Shown here one piece after another: positions 27,368 to 37,012 of a DNA stretch of 64,000 bases (its first letter is position 1; every line of letters begins with the position of its first letter). Under the pieces are notes generated by a model. The model saw nothing but the letters and a program-made list of their open reading frames with translations, did no database searches and was not told the origin of the DNA. The DNA comes from Flavobacteria bacterium GWA2_35_26 (lineage in GTDB: Bacteria; Bacteroidota; Bacteroidia; Flavobacteriales; Flavobacteriaceae), in NCBI GenBank assembly GCA_001800905.1, contig MGWH01000004.1:1-64000 (forward strand). Direction: 5' to 3'. The position numbers were made by a program, and so were the translations under genes.

Positions 27368-28415
27368 ATTTTTTCTCCTTAATAATTTCAATTATTCGAG
27401 CCACCACTTGCTCTGGAAGAATGGTTCGCATGGCGTTTTCGTAACCGGCCACCTTTTTATTTCCATAAACTGAAGTGGGTAGGTTTGGATAATGGTTTCT
27501 ATCGGACACTAAAGCGTTATCTAGCGTTTGATTAAACGGTAAAAAGCCCGCATACGGATGAGTTGCTCCCCAAAGAGTGACTACAGGTACTCCTAACATG
27601 GCGGCAATATGTGCGTTGCCAGAATCCATGGACAACATCAGGTCTAAATTACTTATCAAATCCAATTCGGTAGAAAAAGGAACTTTTCCTGCCATATTGA
27701 TAATGTTGTTTTTATCGCCTTTTAATTTATCAAGTTGTTCATTTTCATTTTGGCCTCCGCCAAAGAGCAAAATAGTGTGTTCTTGATTTTGGGCTAAACT
27801 ATCAATTACTTCCTGTATTAAGTCAAGCGGATAGACTTTGGAATCGTATTGTGCAAAAGGTGCAATCCCAATTAATTTATTGGATTGAGACACAATTGTA
27901 GCTAATTCAGGTTGGGAAATTTTTGCTTTTGCAGGAAATTGAGGTCGAAACAAATCGATTGGAAAACCCAAGGTTTCAAAAACCAATTGGTGTCTTTCAA
28001 ACATGGTGGTTAGGGGTTGGAAAATTTTATTTTCAACACGTGTTAGTGCTTTTTTCTCAGCGCGTCCTTTATCTACAAAAGCTGTTTTTTTACCGCTTAA
28101 AGCAAATAAAGTGCGAACTACTTTGGAACGCAACACATTGTGTAAATCGGCAAAAGCATCGATTTTCAATGCTTTCAAATCTTGAAACAAACGCCACAAT
28201 CCTAAAATTCCTTTATGGCGTTTTTTTTCGTCAAAGGCAAAGAAATGAAGATTCGGAATGTCCTTGAAAAAAGGTTGGAAAAACGGCCGTGAAATCACCG
28301 TTAGTTTCAGCTCGGGATATTGGATTACCAACGCCCGTAAAACAGGAACCGTCATGGCGACATCTCCCATTGCGGAAAGTCTCATGACGGCTATATGTTG
28401 AATTTTGTGTGACAA
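27366..28415 (-). CDS. Glycosyltransferase family 9 (heptosyltransferase-like)
   Basis: The N-terminal motif RLSAMGDVAMTVPVLRAL and the C-terminal donor motif DSGNAHIAAMLGVPVVTLWG with THPYAGFLPF are characteristic of GT9 enzymes that add heptose or a similar sugar to the lipopolysaccharide core. The 349 residues match. The start is TTG (28415), 15 bases after the DUF4254 stop; no in-frame ATG exists between an upstream stop and the first beta strand, and internal ATGs would remove it. The sugar is uncertain. Confidence 0.88.
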   Translation of the reverse strand: MSHKIQHIAVMRLSAMGDVAMTVPVLRALVIQYPELKLTVISRPFFQPFFKDIPNLHFFAFDEKKRHKGILGLWRLFQDLKALKIDAFADLHNVLRSKVVRTLFALSGKKTAFVDKGRAEKKALTRVENKIFQPLTTMFERHQLVFETLGFPIDLFRPQFPAKAKISQPELATIVSQSNKLIGIAPFAQYDSKVYPLDLIQEVIDSLAQNQEHTILLFGGGQNENEQLDKLKGDKNNIINMAGKVPFSTELDLISNLDLMLSMDSGNAHIAAMLGVPVVTLWGATHPYAGFLPFNQTLDNALVSDRNHYPNLPTSVYGNKKVAGYENAMRTILPEQVVARIIEIIKEKK

Positions 28416-28430
28416 ATTATTGTCTGGAGA

Positions 28431-29036
28431 TTACTTCTTGTTTTGGTACAACACCGGATTCAAATCGTCGTCGTTGTACATTTTCATTTGTTTGTACACT
28501 TTCATGAATTTGTTTCCGTTTTCGATGTCGCTTAATAAATCGTCAATAGCGGTAGATAAATCGGTTCTTTGTTCCAACAAAACATTGAGTTTCTCTTGGC
28601 ATTTGTCTTTGTGTTCTTGCGATGCATCAGGACGACTTACCTCCTCTTGCATATGGTAAATTTTCAGTGCCAAAATAGACAAACGGTCGAAAGCCCAAGC
28701 CGGACTTTCTGAATTGATTTTTGCTTCTGGTTTGGCGTTTACGTGACTGTATTTTTGAAGAAAATAACTGTCAATGTATTCCACCATATCGGTTCGTTCC
28801 TGATTCGAAGCGTCAATTCGTCTTTTCAAAGTCAAAGCTGCAACAGGGTCGATGTTAGGATCGCGAATGATATCTTCAAAATGCCATTGCACCGTATCGA
28901 TCCAGTTTTTTAAATACAATAAATGTTCGAATTGCTCCTTTGGAAATGGATTGTTTATCGGTTGATCTACATGATCCAATTGATGGTAATCTTGGATACT
29001 TTTTTCGAATACAGAATAGGCTAATTTTGAAAACAT
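28431..29036 (-). CDS. DUF4254 family protein
   Basis: The 201-residue mostly helical, soluble protein has the DUF4254 pattern (HYLK/NWIDTVQWHFEDIIRDP, later LKRRIDASNQERTDMVEYID). Function unknown. It is frequently found beside a GT9 gene, as here, and reads into it with a 15-base gap, suggesting a link with lipopolysaccharide core synthesis by association only. Confidence 0.82.
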   Translation of the reverse strand: MFSKLAYSVFEKSIQDYHQLDHVDQPINNPFPKEQFEHLLYLKNWIDTVQWHFEDIIRDPNIDPVAALTLKRRIDASNQERTDMVEYIDSYFLQKYSHVNAKPEAKINSESPAWAFDRLSILALKIYHMQEEVSRPDASQEHKDKCQEKLNVLLEQRTDLSTAIDDLLSDIENGNKFMKVYKQMKMYNDDDLNPVLYQNKK

Positions 29037-29047
29037 CTCTTAGTAAA

Positions 29048-29079
29048 TTGAAAGACAAAGATACTTTTTTATACATTTA
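29048..29079 (+). promoter_or_regulatory. Candidate upp promoter
   Basis: TTG at 29048-29050, 21-base spacer, TACATTTA at 29072-29079 (one mismatch to TAnnTTTG), about 50 bases before the upp start. Confidence 0.45.
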
Positions 29080-29129
29080 TAGGATGGAAAAACGATTAAA
29101 GTTTTGCCAAAACAGTCAAAATTAAAAGT

Positions 29130-29783
29130 ATGCAAATTCATCATCTGTCTGAAAATAACAGTGTTCTAAATCATTTCTTAGGTCAAATTCGTGATGTCAG
29201 TATTCATAATGACAGTATGCGTTTTAGAAAAAACATGGAGCGCATTGGCGAAATTATGGCCTATGAACTGAGTAAAAATATGGACTATCAAACAGTTGCA
29301 ATTCCAACTCCTTTGGGAACCAAAGCAACTCAGTATATCAAAAATCCGTTGGTAATTTGCTCTATTCTTCGAGCGGGATTAACGCTACACAATGGATTCT
29401 TAAACTATTTTGACGCTGCCGAAAACGGATTTATTTCAGCTTACCGTCACCACCCAAACAACGATGATTTTTTTGAGATTATAGTGCAATACCAAGCAGT
29501 TGCAGATATTACAAAAAAGACGGTAGTGATAGTTGACCCAATGTTAGCTACGGGCCAATCTATTGTAGCGGTATTCAAACAATTAATGGAAAGAGGCGCT
29601 CCTGCCGAAATTCATATTGCAGTCGTGATTGCGGCTCCGGAAGGGATCGCGCATTTAGAAGCTGAATTACCAGACAATTGCCATCTTTGGATTGCTTCAA
29701 TTGACGATCACCTCAACGAACACAGCTATATTGTTCCTGGATTGGGCGATGCGGGAGATTTGGCTTATGGCCAAAAACTATAA
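29130..29783 (+). CDS. upp: Uracil phosphoribosyltransferase
   Basis: Salvage enzyme that makes UMP from uracil and phosphoribosyl pyrophosphate. The PRPP-binding loop is seen as VVIVDPMLATGQSIVA, and the C-terminal uracil-binding region reads YIVPGLGDAGDLAYG, both diagnostic. The 217 residues are normal. Its end overlaps the convergent DUF6427 gene by six bases and there is no terminator hairpin between them. Confidence 0.96.
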   Translation: MQIHHLSENNSVLNHFLGQIRDVSIHNDSMRFRKNMERIGEIMAYELSKNMDYQTVAIPTPLGTKATQYIKNPLVICSILRAGLTLHNGFLNYFDAAENGFISAYRHHPNNDDFFEIIVQYQAVADITKKTVVIVDPMLATGQSIVAVFKQLMERGAPAEIHIAVVIAAPEGIAHLEAELPDNCHLWIASIDDHLNEHSYIVPGLGDAGDLAYGQKL

Positions 29784-30707
29784 TTGACTTATAAAGGAAA
29801 ACAGACTACAGAAAACAACCAAACCAAACACCATTTCTTGCTTGAATCTAGTTTGCGAATACTCTACATGAGCACTAGCTAAAATGGCCAATGGCGCTAT
29901 AGTAAACACTAAAAAATCACTGCTTTTGTCTACAGAAAGAATAAATACAATTGCTCCAATAAAAAAGGAAGCAACCATTTTTTTGTAGGATGTTTGAGTC
30001 ATTGAAAGTCGGTGCGACAAAGTAATGAACATCGAAAAAACAAAAAACAAGGCTACCGAAACATAAATCGAAAACGCTAGGTTTTGATTGGAATTGGCAA
30101 AATAATCAATCGCTAGATCTACTTGTGTGCTTTTATTCAAATAGTCTATCGTGTTGATTCCAAAAAAAGAGGTGAAAAAAGCAAACAAAATACCCACTGC
30201 TAATAAAGCAATGAAAGGTAAAACCCAGTTGGTGTAATCTCTTGAAACCAATAAAATAATCGAAATAAAGACCAATATCAAGAATAAAATGGCCCAAAAA
30301 TGAAAAAGTGCCGCTAAAATGATCCACAAAGAGGCGTCAAATATTTTTTCTTTGGAGGCTTTCATTGATTGTAACGAAATCAAACGACGCAAGGCTAATA
30401 ACACAAAAAAATTAGCCAATAAAATATTTAAATTGTTCAGAATAGAAGGAAAAAACAACAAAAGCAACACGAAAAAAATCGCAGTATAACTACTGTTCTT
30501 AGTCAATCCATTGCGTTTACCAATAAAACTGGTCAAGAAAACCGAGGCTAAAATAACTAGAAAAGTAAATCCTTTTTTTAGCAGTAAACCAACCGATGAC
30601 ATCCAAGAAGTGTCTTGAATTTGGTAGATAAAAAAGAAAAACAACACTAAAAATACAATTAAAGCATAATTTAATGGTGTAGATTTTTTAAAAACACTTG
30701 CAATCAT
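29778..30707 (-). CDS. DUF6427 family membrane protein
   Basis: The 309-residue, very hydrophobic protein has about nine or ten membrane helices. It matches the flavobacterial DUF6427 family, which is usually next to upp and DUF6341. No catalytic motif is seen. Its overall look, a multi-helix integral membrane protein with few loops, would fit an enzyme or transporter of the envelope, but nothing decides this. Confidence 0.78.
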   Translation of the reverse strand: MIASVFKKSTPLNYALIVFLVLFFFFIYQIQDTSWMSSVGLLLKKGFTFLVILASVFLTSFIGKRNGLTKNSSYTAIFFVLLLLFFPSILNNLNILLANFFVLLALRRLISLQSMKASKEKIFDASLWIILAALFHFWAILFLILVFISIILLVSRDYTNWVLPFIALLAVGILFAFFTSFFGINTIDYLNKSTQVDLAIDYFANSNQNLAFSIYVSVALFFVFSMFITLSHRLSMTQTSYKKMVASFFIGAIVFILSVDKSSDFLVFTIAPLAILASAHVEYSQTRFKQEMVFGLVVFCSLFSFISQL

Positions 30708-30842
30708 AAGGATATTTTATACTTTTGTCTCGGTAAATATACTATTTGTTTAAAACAAGTTCAAAAAAGATTCGTTTTCAAAATAGCTTTCTTTTTTAGA
30801 TACTTACTCAAAAGCTAAATAAAACTATAATTTTATATCATT

Positions 30843-31073
30843 ATGAAATCATTTTTCGAAGGAATTCAATTTTTATTTGTAGATGTGTTATTTGCTCCAC
30901 TTGATTTTTTAAGATCTTTAGAGCTTTCTTCATGGACTGCTGCTAATGCAATCAACTGGATCTTTATGATCATTTGTGCTGCTGCAATTGTTTATTGGAT
31001 CAAACAATTACAAATTTTTGACGAAGCAGGTACTGAAAATCAAGATACGACTGCACATTCATTCTTGAAATAA
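30843..31073 (+). CDS. DUF6341 family small membrane protein
   Basis: The 76-residue protein has one clear membrane helix (ANAINWIFMIICAAAIVYWI, about residues 36-55) and an amphipathic N-terminus. It matches DUF6341, a short family found between DUF6427 and purD in flavobacteria. Function unknown. Confidence 0.8.
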   Translation: MKSFFEGIQFLFVDVLFAPLDFLRSLELSSWTAANAINWIFMIICAAAIVYWIKQLQIFDEAGTENQDTTAHSFLK

Positions 31074-31080
31074 TAAAAAA

Positions 31081-31113
31081 ATATTGGAAACTACTTTAAG
31101 TCGTTTCCAATAT
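31081..31113. terminator. Bidirectional terminator overlapping the end of purD
   Basis: Perfect 11-base stem ATATTGGAAAC (31081-31091) / GTTTCCAATAT (31103-31113). On the minus strand it is followed by a T run. One whole arm and the loop lie inside the last codons and stop of purD. Confidence 0.8.
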
Positions 31114-32365
31114 CTCTTCTAAAATACATCTTGTCAAATTGAAGCTTAGCGATATTTTGGTAAGATTTTTTTATGGCCTCTTCAAAGTTATCGCCATACG
31201 AAGTCACAGTTAAAACACGTCCTCCATTAGATAACACTTGATTGTTTTCTAATTTCGTTCCGGCGTGAAATACAATCGAATCCGTTATATTTTCTAGTCC
31301 TGAAATGACTTTTCCTTTTTCAAATTCTTCTGGATAACCTCCTGAAACTACCATAATCGTTGTAGCGCTTCTTCCGTCAACCTCTAACGCAATTTGGTCT
31401 AGTTTTTCATTGGCTACTGCCAAAAACAATTCGACTAAATCGGTTTTCAATCTTGGAATAACCACTTCGGTTTCAGGATCGCCCATTCGCACATTGTATT
31501 CAATCACGATTGGCTCTCCTTTTACATTAATTAAACCAATAAAAACAAACCCTTTGTACGAGATTCCGTCTTTTTGAAATCCGTCAATAGTTGGTTTTAC
31601 GATGCGTGTTTCGATTTTTTCCATCAATACAGCATCAACATAAGGAACCGGAGAAACAGCTCCCATTCCACCTGTATTTAAGCCTGTGTCGCCTTCGCCA
31701 ATGCGTTTGTAATCTTTGGCTGTTGGTAAAATTTTATAGCTCTTCCCGTCAGTCAAAACGAAACAGCTCAATTCAATCCCGTCCAAGAATTCTTCAATGA
31801 CCACTTTGGCGCTTGCGCTTCCAAATTTTTGGTGCACCAACATATTGCGCAATTCTTCTTTGGCTTCAGCCAAATCCTGAATAATCAACACGCCTTTTCC
31901 GGCAGCCAATCCGTCAGCTTTTAACACATACGGCGGTTGTAATGTTTCTAAAAATTGGCAACCTTGTTCTACCGTTTCGGCTGTAAAACTATCGTAACCA
32001 GCGGTTGGAATGTTATGTCTGAAAAGAAATTCTTTTGCAAATTCTTTACTTCCTTCTAATTGCGCACCAACTGTTGACGGGCCAATTACAGGAATGTCTT
32101 TTAAGTCAGCATCGTTTAAAAAGAAATCATAAATTCCTTTTACCAATGGGTCTTCGGGTCCTACGACAACCATTTCTACTTTTTCTTTCAAGACAAAGTC
32201 TTTGATAGTTGGGAAATCAGTTGGATTGATGTTAATATTGTTAGCTATTGCTGCGGTTCCCGCGTTTCCTGGTGCCACAAAAAGGGTGTCGCAAAGCGGA
32301 CTTTGAATCATTTTCCATGCAAATGCATGTTCTCTTCCGCCTGAACCCAATAGTAAAATAGTCAT
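31091..32365 (-). CDS. purD: Phosphoribosylamine-glycine ligase
   Basis: GAR synthetase of purine biosynthesis: phosphoribosylamine + glycine + ATP to GAR. The protein starts MTILLLGSGGREHAFAWKM and carries the ATP-grasp core (KADGLAAGKGVLI, GDPETEVVIPRLKTDLVELF), all diagnostic. The 424 residues are normal. It stands alone, not in a purine operon. A TATTTTTG -7-like element is at 32397-32390. Confidence 0.97.
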   Translation of the reverse strand: MTILLLGSGGREHAFAWKMIQSPLCDTLFVAPGNAGTAAIANNININPTDFPTIKDFVLKEKVEMVVVGPEDPLVKGIYDFFLNDADLKDIPVIGPSTVGAQLEGSKEFAKEFLFRHNIPTAGYDSFTAETVEQGCQFLETLQPPYVLKADGLAAGKGVLIIQDLAEAKEELRNMLVHQKFGSASAKVVIEEFLDGIELSCFVLTDGKSYKILPTAKDYKRIGEGDTGLNTGGMGAVSPVPYVDAVLMEKIETRIVKPTIDGFQKDGISYKGFVFIGLINVKGEPIVIEYNVRMGDPETEVVIPRLKTDLVELFLAVANEKLDQIALEVDGRSATTIMVVSGGYPEEFEKGKVISGLENITDSIVFHAGTKLENNQVLSNGGRVLTVTSYGDNFEEAIKKSYQNIAKLQFDKMYFRRDIGNDLK

Positions 32366-32398
32366 GTTGTAGTTGTATTAGTTGTGGTGCAAAAATAA

Positions 32399-32455
32399 TG
32401 GCTTTTGAACGGAAATAATAATTAATTTTTAAAAATTATTCTTGTTCAAAAGCCA
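32399..32455. repeat. Long inverted repeat between purD and the UDP-sugar decarboxylase gene
   Basis: TGGCTTTTGAAC (32399-32410) pairs perfectly with GTTCAAAAGCCA (32444-32455). The loop contains a second, AT-only inverted repeat (AATAAT...ATTATT). It overlaps the presumed purD promoter region; it could terminate the upstream gene or regulate purD. Confidence 0.65.
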
Positions 32456-32464
32456 ATACAAAAG

Positions 32465-33448
32465 CTATTTAATATAATTCGAAAAATCTTTGTGTTCCTC
32501 TTTTGATAGCTCTTCTGGCGAAAGGGATTTGAAATACTCATAGGTAATTTTCATTCCTTCGGCACGGCCAACTTTGGCTTCCCAACCTAACAATTCTTTG
32601 GCTTTGCTAATGTCGGGTTGACGTTGTAACGGATCGTTTACGGGTAGCGGGTGATACACCACTTTTTGATTGGTGCCTGTTAATTTGATAATTTCTTCAG
32701 CAAAATCTTTAATGGTAATTTCATCTGGATTTCCAATGTTCACAGGATACACATAATCCGAATGTAGCAATCTATAAATTCCTTCCACTTGATCGTCTAC
32801 GTAACAGAAAGAACGGGTTTGCATTCCGTCGCCAAAAATGGTTAAATCTTCGCCGCGAATGGCTTGGCCAATAAAAGCCGGGATTACTCGTCCGTCGTTC
32901 AGACGCATTCTTGGTCCGTAGGTGTTAAAAATTCGAACAATGCGCGTCTCTACACCGTGAAAGGTGTGATAGGCCATCGTGATGGATTCTTGGAAACGTT
33001 TGGCTTCGTCATATACTCCTCTTGGTCCAATGGTGTTTACATTACCATAGTATTCTTCGGTTTGTGGGTGCACCAAGGGATCACCGTATACTTCAGAAGT
33101 CGAAGCAATTAAAATGCGTGCTTTTTTTACCCGTGCCAATCCCAACAAATTGTGCGTTCCTAACGAGCCTACTTTCAAAGTTTGAATTGGAATTTTCAAA
33201 TAATCGATGGGACTTGCCGGAGAAGCAAAATGCAAAATGTAATCTAACTTTCCTGGAACGTGGACAAATTTAGTGATGTCGTGGTGGTAAAATTCGAAGT
33301 TTTCGAGCTTGAATAGATGCTCGATATTTTTCAAATCGCCCGTAATCAAATTGTCCATTCCTATAACAAAATAGCCTTCTTTGATAAATCGGTCACAAAG
33401 ATGCGACCCTAAAAATCCCGCCGCTCCTGTTATCAATATTCGTTTCAT
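32465..33448 (-). CDS. UDP-glucuronate decarboxylase-like NAD-dependent epimerase/dehydratase
   Basis: Extended short-chain dehydrogenase: NAD loop [16 protein letters not shown], active-site SEVYGDP with the catalytic Tyr-x3-Lys as YDEAK, and [10 protein letters not shown]. These are the features of UDP-xylose synthase (UXS), which turns UDP-glucuronate into UDP-xylose. The 327 residues fit. Substrate assignment rests on family resemblance; other NDP-sugar modifications are possible. It lies 17 bases downstream of DUF6909. Confidence 0.87.
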   Translation of the reverse strand: MKRILITGAAGFLGSHLCDRFIKEGYFVIGMDNLITGDLKNIEHLFKLENFEFYHHDITKFVHVPGKLDYILHFASPASPIDYLKIPIQTLKVGSLGTHNLLGLARVKKARILIASTSEVYGDPLVHPQTEEYYGNVNTIGPRGVYDEAKRFQESITMAYHTFHGVETRIVRIFNTYGPRMRLNDGRVIPAFIGQAIRGEDLTIFGDGMQTRSFCYVDDQVEGIYRLLHSDYVYPVNIGNPDEITIKDFAEEIIKLTGTNQKVVYHPLPVNDPLQRQPDISKAKELLGWEAKVGRAEGMKITYEYFKSLSPEELSKEEHKDFSNYIK

Positions 33449-33465
33449 AGTAAATTGGTATTGCC

Positions 33466-35142
33466 TTATTTTACATTAAAAATTTGTTCCAAAATTTTGA
33501 TCGTAATCAAATAAGTTGGTTTTACTCCTGTAGTTCCTAATCCTCCTGAAGCTAATGTGCTTCCGGTTTCTAGTGGATTATCTGAAGCATAATAGGCATA
33601 GCGGACTCTGATGTCTTTGGGTACGCTTTTTCTAATTCTCGAAGCCGATTGAATGGCTTTTTGATAATAAGCGCCTTCCATTTCTAATCCGATGGCTCTC
33701 CATGTTGATTCGTGGAAAAATTGCAACAAATCCCTGTTTTGCAAAGAGGTCCCCAAAACTGTGACCATGGGTCCTGCAAAAACTGCAATGTCATTTCCTT
33801 CGAACATCTCGGCTGTTAATTCGTTTTCAAAAAAGTAATTATCTGCTGTTCCTTCATTGATGTGCGCATTCGGAATCATAATGTCTCCCTTTCCTCCTTC
33901 TAAAATTCCTGCTTTTCCCATAATGGAAATGGACTGGGCATTTAAGAATGTTTCTTTTTTATAGGGTTTGAACAACTCGTCAATCGTTTCGTAGGCTTGC
34001 TCACCGAAGGCGTAATCCATAACAATTATAACGGGTTTTTCCTCACCAAGTTGAGCTTTTGGGAAAGACGTTTTGCTCCAATCTATTTTAGCAGTATCAA
34101 AAATTTGTACATCGATATTCGTTCCGGAAGTGTCGGGTAGCGAAATCATCCCTTGTTTCAAGGCAATCGCTTCCACTAGATCGCGAACTTCGTGTGCTCC
34201 CGACCTGCTTAATTCCTCATAAATAAAGAAATCCGATTGGTTTTTAAACTTCGTTTTCAAGGCCGGAACCGCAAAAATAGAATTCATCACCGAGTGCATA
34301 TTGGCACTAATCACATGGATAGGTCTGCCTAATAAATTATTTTCTTTTAAAACTTCTTTGATTTTGGTTGCCCAAATTTCACCGTGTATGTGGTGACCCA
34401 AACGCTCTCTCAAAACCGGGCTAAAGGTGATGGTGCGTTTGTTATTTTCTATAATTTCTTCAATGGCTAATTTTCCTAACCAATAAATAACATGCAAGAA
34501 ACGATCTGGAGCAGAAGTTGAACCAAACGCATCGTAGATGTCTAAAATTTCTTCAAAAGTTCTGCCTAAAATATTGGCAGTATGAGAAATCGCTTTCTCT
34601 TTCTCTACTTGGGTTAGTTTTTTATTTTGCTGAACGGCAATTTCTAATTTTTTCCAATCGTGTGACACCTCTCCTGCTTCGTCCAACAACACTCTGTTTT
34701 TAATCTTGTGCGATTCGATAAAAATGAAAGTCAGGTGCGTCAAAATATCATAAATATCGGAACGACCACGAGTAATCACTACATTCATTTGGTCTTCGTC
34801 AATGCGGTAGCAATTACGGCGTCTTTTGGGAGGAACAATCGCTTTGAAGTGCGATTTGGCATAACCTTCTTCAGAAGTTAGGTTGATGAATCGGCATTCT
34901 TCGATTCCAATTGGGAGGCGTTCAATAACGTACAAAAGTCCGTTAAGTTCTACTTTTTCATCGGCAATGTTTCCGTAAATTTCTGGGCGTAACGCCAATA
35001 AAGCCTCTCGTAAAGTGTCTCCAGAAACCCCCATCGGCTTGTAAAAACCGCGGTTGAATAAATGCCTCATGGTAATGTACAATCGTTCAATAGCTGCTGA
35101 CGACTCTTGCGCTCTAGAGCGCGAAATGTTTTTAGTATCCAT
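33466..35142 (-). CDS. DUF6909 family protein with nucleoside-phosphorylase-like C-terminus
   Basis: The 558-residue soluble protein is a conserved flavobacterial family that I assign to DUF6909. The N-terminal part (to about residue 200) is helical. The C-terminal part has [20 protein letters not shown] and [14 protein letters not shown], close to the purine nucleoside phosphorylase/AMP nucleosidase substrate-binding motif (MExA). This suggests a nucleotide- or nucleoside-binding role, not proven. It is followed at 17 bases by the UXS-like gene. A TATCTTTG -7-like element lies at 35171-35164. Confidence 0.75.
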   Translation of the reverse strand: MDTKNISRSRAQESSAAIERLYITMRHLFNRGFYKPMGVSGDTLREALLALRPEIYGNIADEKVELNGLLYVIERLPIGIEECRFINLTSEEGYAKSHFKAIVPPKRRRNCYRIDEDQMNVVITRGRSDIYDILTHLTFIFIESHKIKNRVLLDEAGEVSHDWKKLEIAVQQNKKLTQVEKEKAISHTANILGRTFEEILDIYDAFGSTSAPDRFLHVIYWLGKLAIEEIIENNKRTITFSPVLRERLGHHIHGEIWATKIKEVLKENNLLGRPIHVISANMHSVMNSIFAVPALKTKFKNQSDFFIYEELSRSGAHEVRDLVEAIALKQGMISLPDTSGTNIDVQIFDTAKIDWSKTSFPKAQLGEEKPVIIVMDYAFGEQAYETIDELFKPYKKETFLNAQSISIMGKAGILEGGKGDIMIPNAHINEGTADNYFFENELTAEMFEGNDIAVFAGPMVTVLGTSLQNRDLLQFFHESTWRAIGLEMEGAYYQKAIQSASRIRKSVPKDIRVRYAYYASDNPLETGSTLASGGLGTTGVKPTYLITIKILEQIFNVK

Positions 35143-35177
35143 ACTTTTCTATTATTTAACCTGCAAAGATACTAGAT

Positions 35178-36665
35178 TTATTTTGGGTTTAATACATCGG
35201 CTATTTTTCTGTCATTTGACAGACGTGGAATTTTGTTCTGCCCTCCCAATTTTCCGATCGATTTCATATAGTCTTGAAAGCCGTTTTTAGGGACGTTAGT
35301 AATTACCAATGGGCGCAACACATTACCTACAATTAAATCATCATAATACACGTTTTGCTTTCGCATCGCATCGTCAATTTGTAAAGCAAATGCTGCTAAA
35401 TTATCGGGTTCGTTTTCAAATTCAATCAGCCATTCGTGATACGGCAATCCTTCGGTTGGATTAATTTGTGGCGCCACTGTAAATTCATTAACGCGAATTG
35501 ATGTCCCTTCCATAGCTTCTTGCAAAGCGCTTTCTACCTCTTTGCCAATCACATGTTCGCCAAAAGCGGAAATATAATGTTTGATTCGGCCCGAAACCAC
35601 CACTCGATAAGGCGCTACACTCGTAAACTGAACCGTATCGCCAATATTATATCCCCAAAGGCCCGCATTCGTTGATAAAATTAGAACGTAATTCACGCCC
35701 AATTCGACTTCACCAATGGTATACCGGCGTGGGTTTTCGGAAGAAAATTCGTCGCTTTTGATGAATTCGTAGAAAATTCCAGAATTCAATAACAACAACA
35801 TGCCTTTCTCTTTTTGGGAATCTTGGTAAGCAAAAAACCCTTCTGAGGCTGGAAAAAGCTCAATTGAATCGACTTTTCGACCGATTAAATTTTCGAATTT
35901 AGCGCGATACGGCTCGTAATTGACTCCACCATAAATAAACAAATTGAAATTGGGAAAAATGTCACCAACAGGCTTGTTACCTTTTTGCTGTAGCTTTTCA
36001 AAATACATTTGGACCCAAGACGGAATTCCTGAAATAACCGACATGTTTTCGTTAAACGTTTCTTCTACAATAGCATTGACTTTGGTTTCCCAATCTTCAA
36101 TACAATTGGTTTCCCAAGATGGCATGCGGTTTTTTTGTAAATATTTTGGAACAAAATGCGCGACAATTCCTGACAAGCGGCCGAGATTAATTCCGTTTTT
36201 TTCTTCCAAAATTGGGCTTCCTTGCAAGAATATCATTTTGCCATCCACAAAATCAGCATTGCCTGTTTCGTGAATGTAATGCAAAATGGCGTTGCGAGCC
36301 GCTTCGATATGATACGGCATGGATTCCTTGGTCAACGGGATGTATTTGGCTCCCGAAGTAGTTCCTGAAGTTTTAGCAAAATAAAGGGGTTTCCCTTTCC
36401 AAAGTACATTCTCCTCCCCTTTCACCACACGATCAACATAGGGTTTTAATTGTTCGTAATCGCGAACAGGAACTTGTTGAGCAAAATCGGCAGGAGATTG
36501 AATTTGGTCAAAATGATGGTCCAATCCAAACTGCGTGTCTTTCGCTTGACGAATTAATTCTTGGAAAACTTTGTTTTGGGTTGCAACTGGGTTTTGTGCC
36601 CATTTTTTAGTTTGGGCATATACTCGTTTTGCGAATAATTGAGCAGCAAATGCTTTTATTGACAT
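35178..36665 (-). CDS. GH3 auxin-responsive promoter family protein
   Basis: The 495-residue member of the adenylate-forming GH3 superfamily has the P-loop-like KTSGTTSGAKYIPLT motif and the LNAGLWGYNIGDTV region. Plant GH3 enzymes join amino acids to acyl acids; bacterial homologues are not characterised, so the substrate is unknown. I chose the ATG at 36665 (MSIKAFAAQLFAKR): the frame continues upstream to 36749, but those residues overlap and read antisense to no known domain, and the ATG overlaps the SdpI-family stop by ten bases, a typical coupling. Confidence 0.87.
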   Translation of the reverse strand: MSIKAFAAQLFAKRVYAQTKKWAQNPVATQNKVFQELIRQAKDTQFGLDHHFDQIQSPADFAQQVPVRDYEQLKPYVDRVVKGEENVLWKGKPLYFAKTSGTTSGAKYIPLTKESMPYHIEAARNAILHYIHETGNADFVDGKMIFLQGSPILEEKNGINLGRLSGIVAHFVPKYLQKNRMPSWETNCIEDWETKVNAIVEETFNENMSVISGIPSWVQMYFEKLQQKGNKPVGDIFPNFNLFIYGGVNYEPYRAKFENLIGRKVDSIELFPASEGFFAYQDSQKEKGMLLLLNSGIFYEFIKSDEFSSENPRRYTIGEVELGVNYVLILSTNAGLWGYNIGDTVQFTSVAPYRVVVSGRIKHYISAFGEHVIGKEVESALQEAMEGTSIRVNEFTVAPQINPTEGLPYHEWLIEFENEPDNLAAFALQIDDAMRKQNVYYDDLIVGNVLRPLVITNVPKNGFQDYMKSIGKLGGQNKIPRLSNDRKIADVLNPK

Positions 36666-37012
36666 GGTGTTTCTTTTTTCTTTAACTCGTTTTCGGTGCT
36701 CAATAAAACATAGGCGACAACGCCAATTGACGATAGTACTCCTATCCAAACTTCGGTCGTTTCTGTTGTAGTAATAACTATTTTAAAAAAACTAATCAGT
36801 ATCAAAACCAAACTGCCTTGAATCATTTTTTGGGTAGAAAATCGTTGTGCAAGATCCCAATTATGTTGGTTTTTCATTGACCTTGTAGTTCTGTAACCAT
36901 ACCACTGATTTATTTTTTTAGGCGGGAAAAAATGAGATATTAGACCTGAAATAAAAAAAATAGAACCTATCAGTAGATTCATTAATAAAGAATGTTCAAC
37001 AACTGTATTCAT
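36656..37012 (-). CDS. SdpI family membrane protein
   Basis: The 118-residue protein has about three membrane helices and the SdpI C-terminal signature PPKKINQWYGYRTTRSMKN. SdpI of Bacillus protects against the SdpC toxin and controls its own regulator; in Bacteroidota the family has no known partner. No toxin gene is visible nearby. It lies between the M23-like N-terminal protein (ends one base upstream) and GH3. Confidence 0.85.
   Translation of the reverse strand: MNTVVEHSLLMNLLIGSIFFISGLISHFFPPKKINQWYGYRTTRSMKNQHNWDLAQRFSTQKMIQGSLVLILISFFKIVITTTETTEVWIGVLSSIGVVAYVLLSTENELKKKETPCQ

Noticed and set aside
36666..36749. N-terminal extension of the GH3 protein
   Set aside because: Basic, Cys-containing sequence lying over the SdpI-family gene; the family starts at MSIKAFAAQLFAKR.
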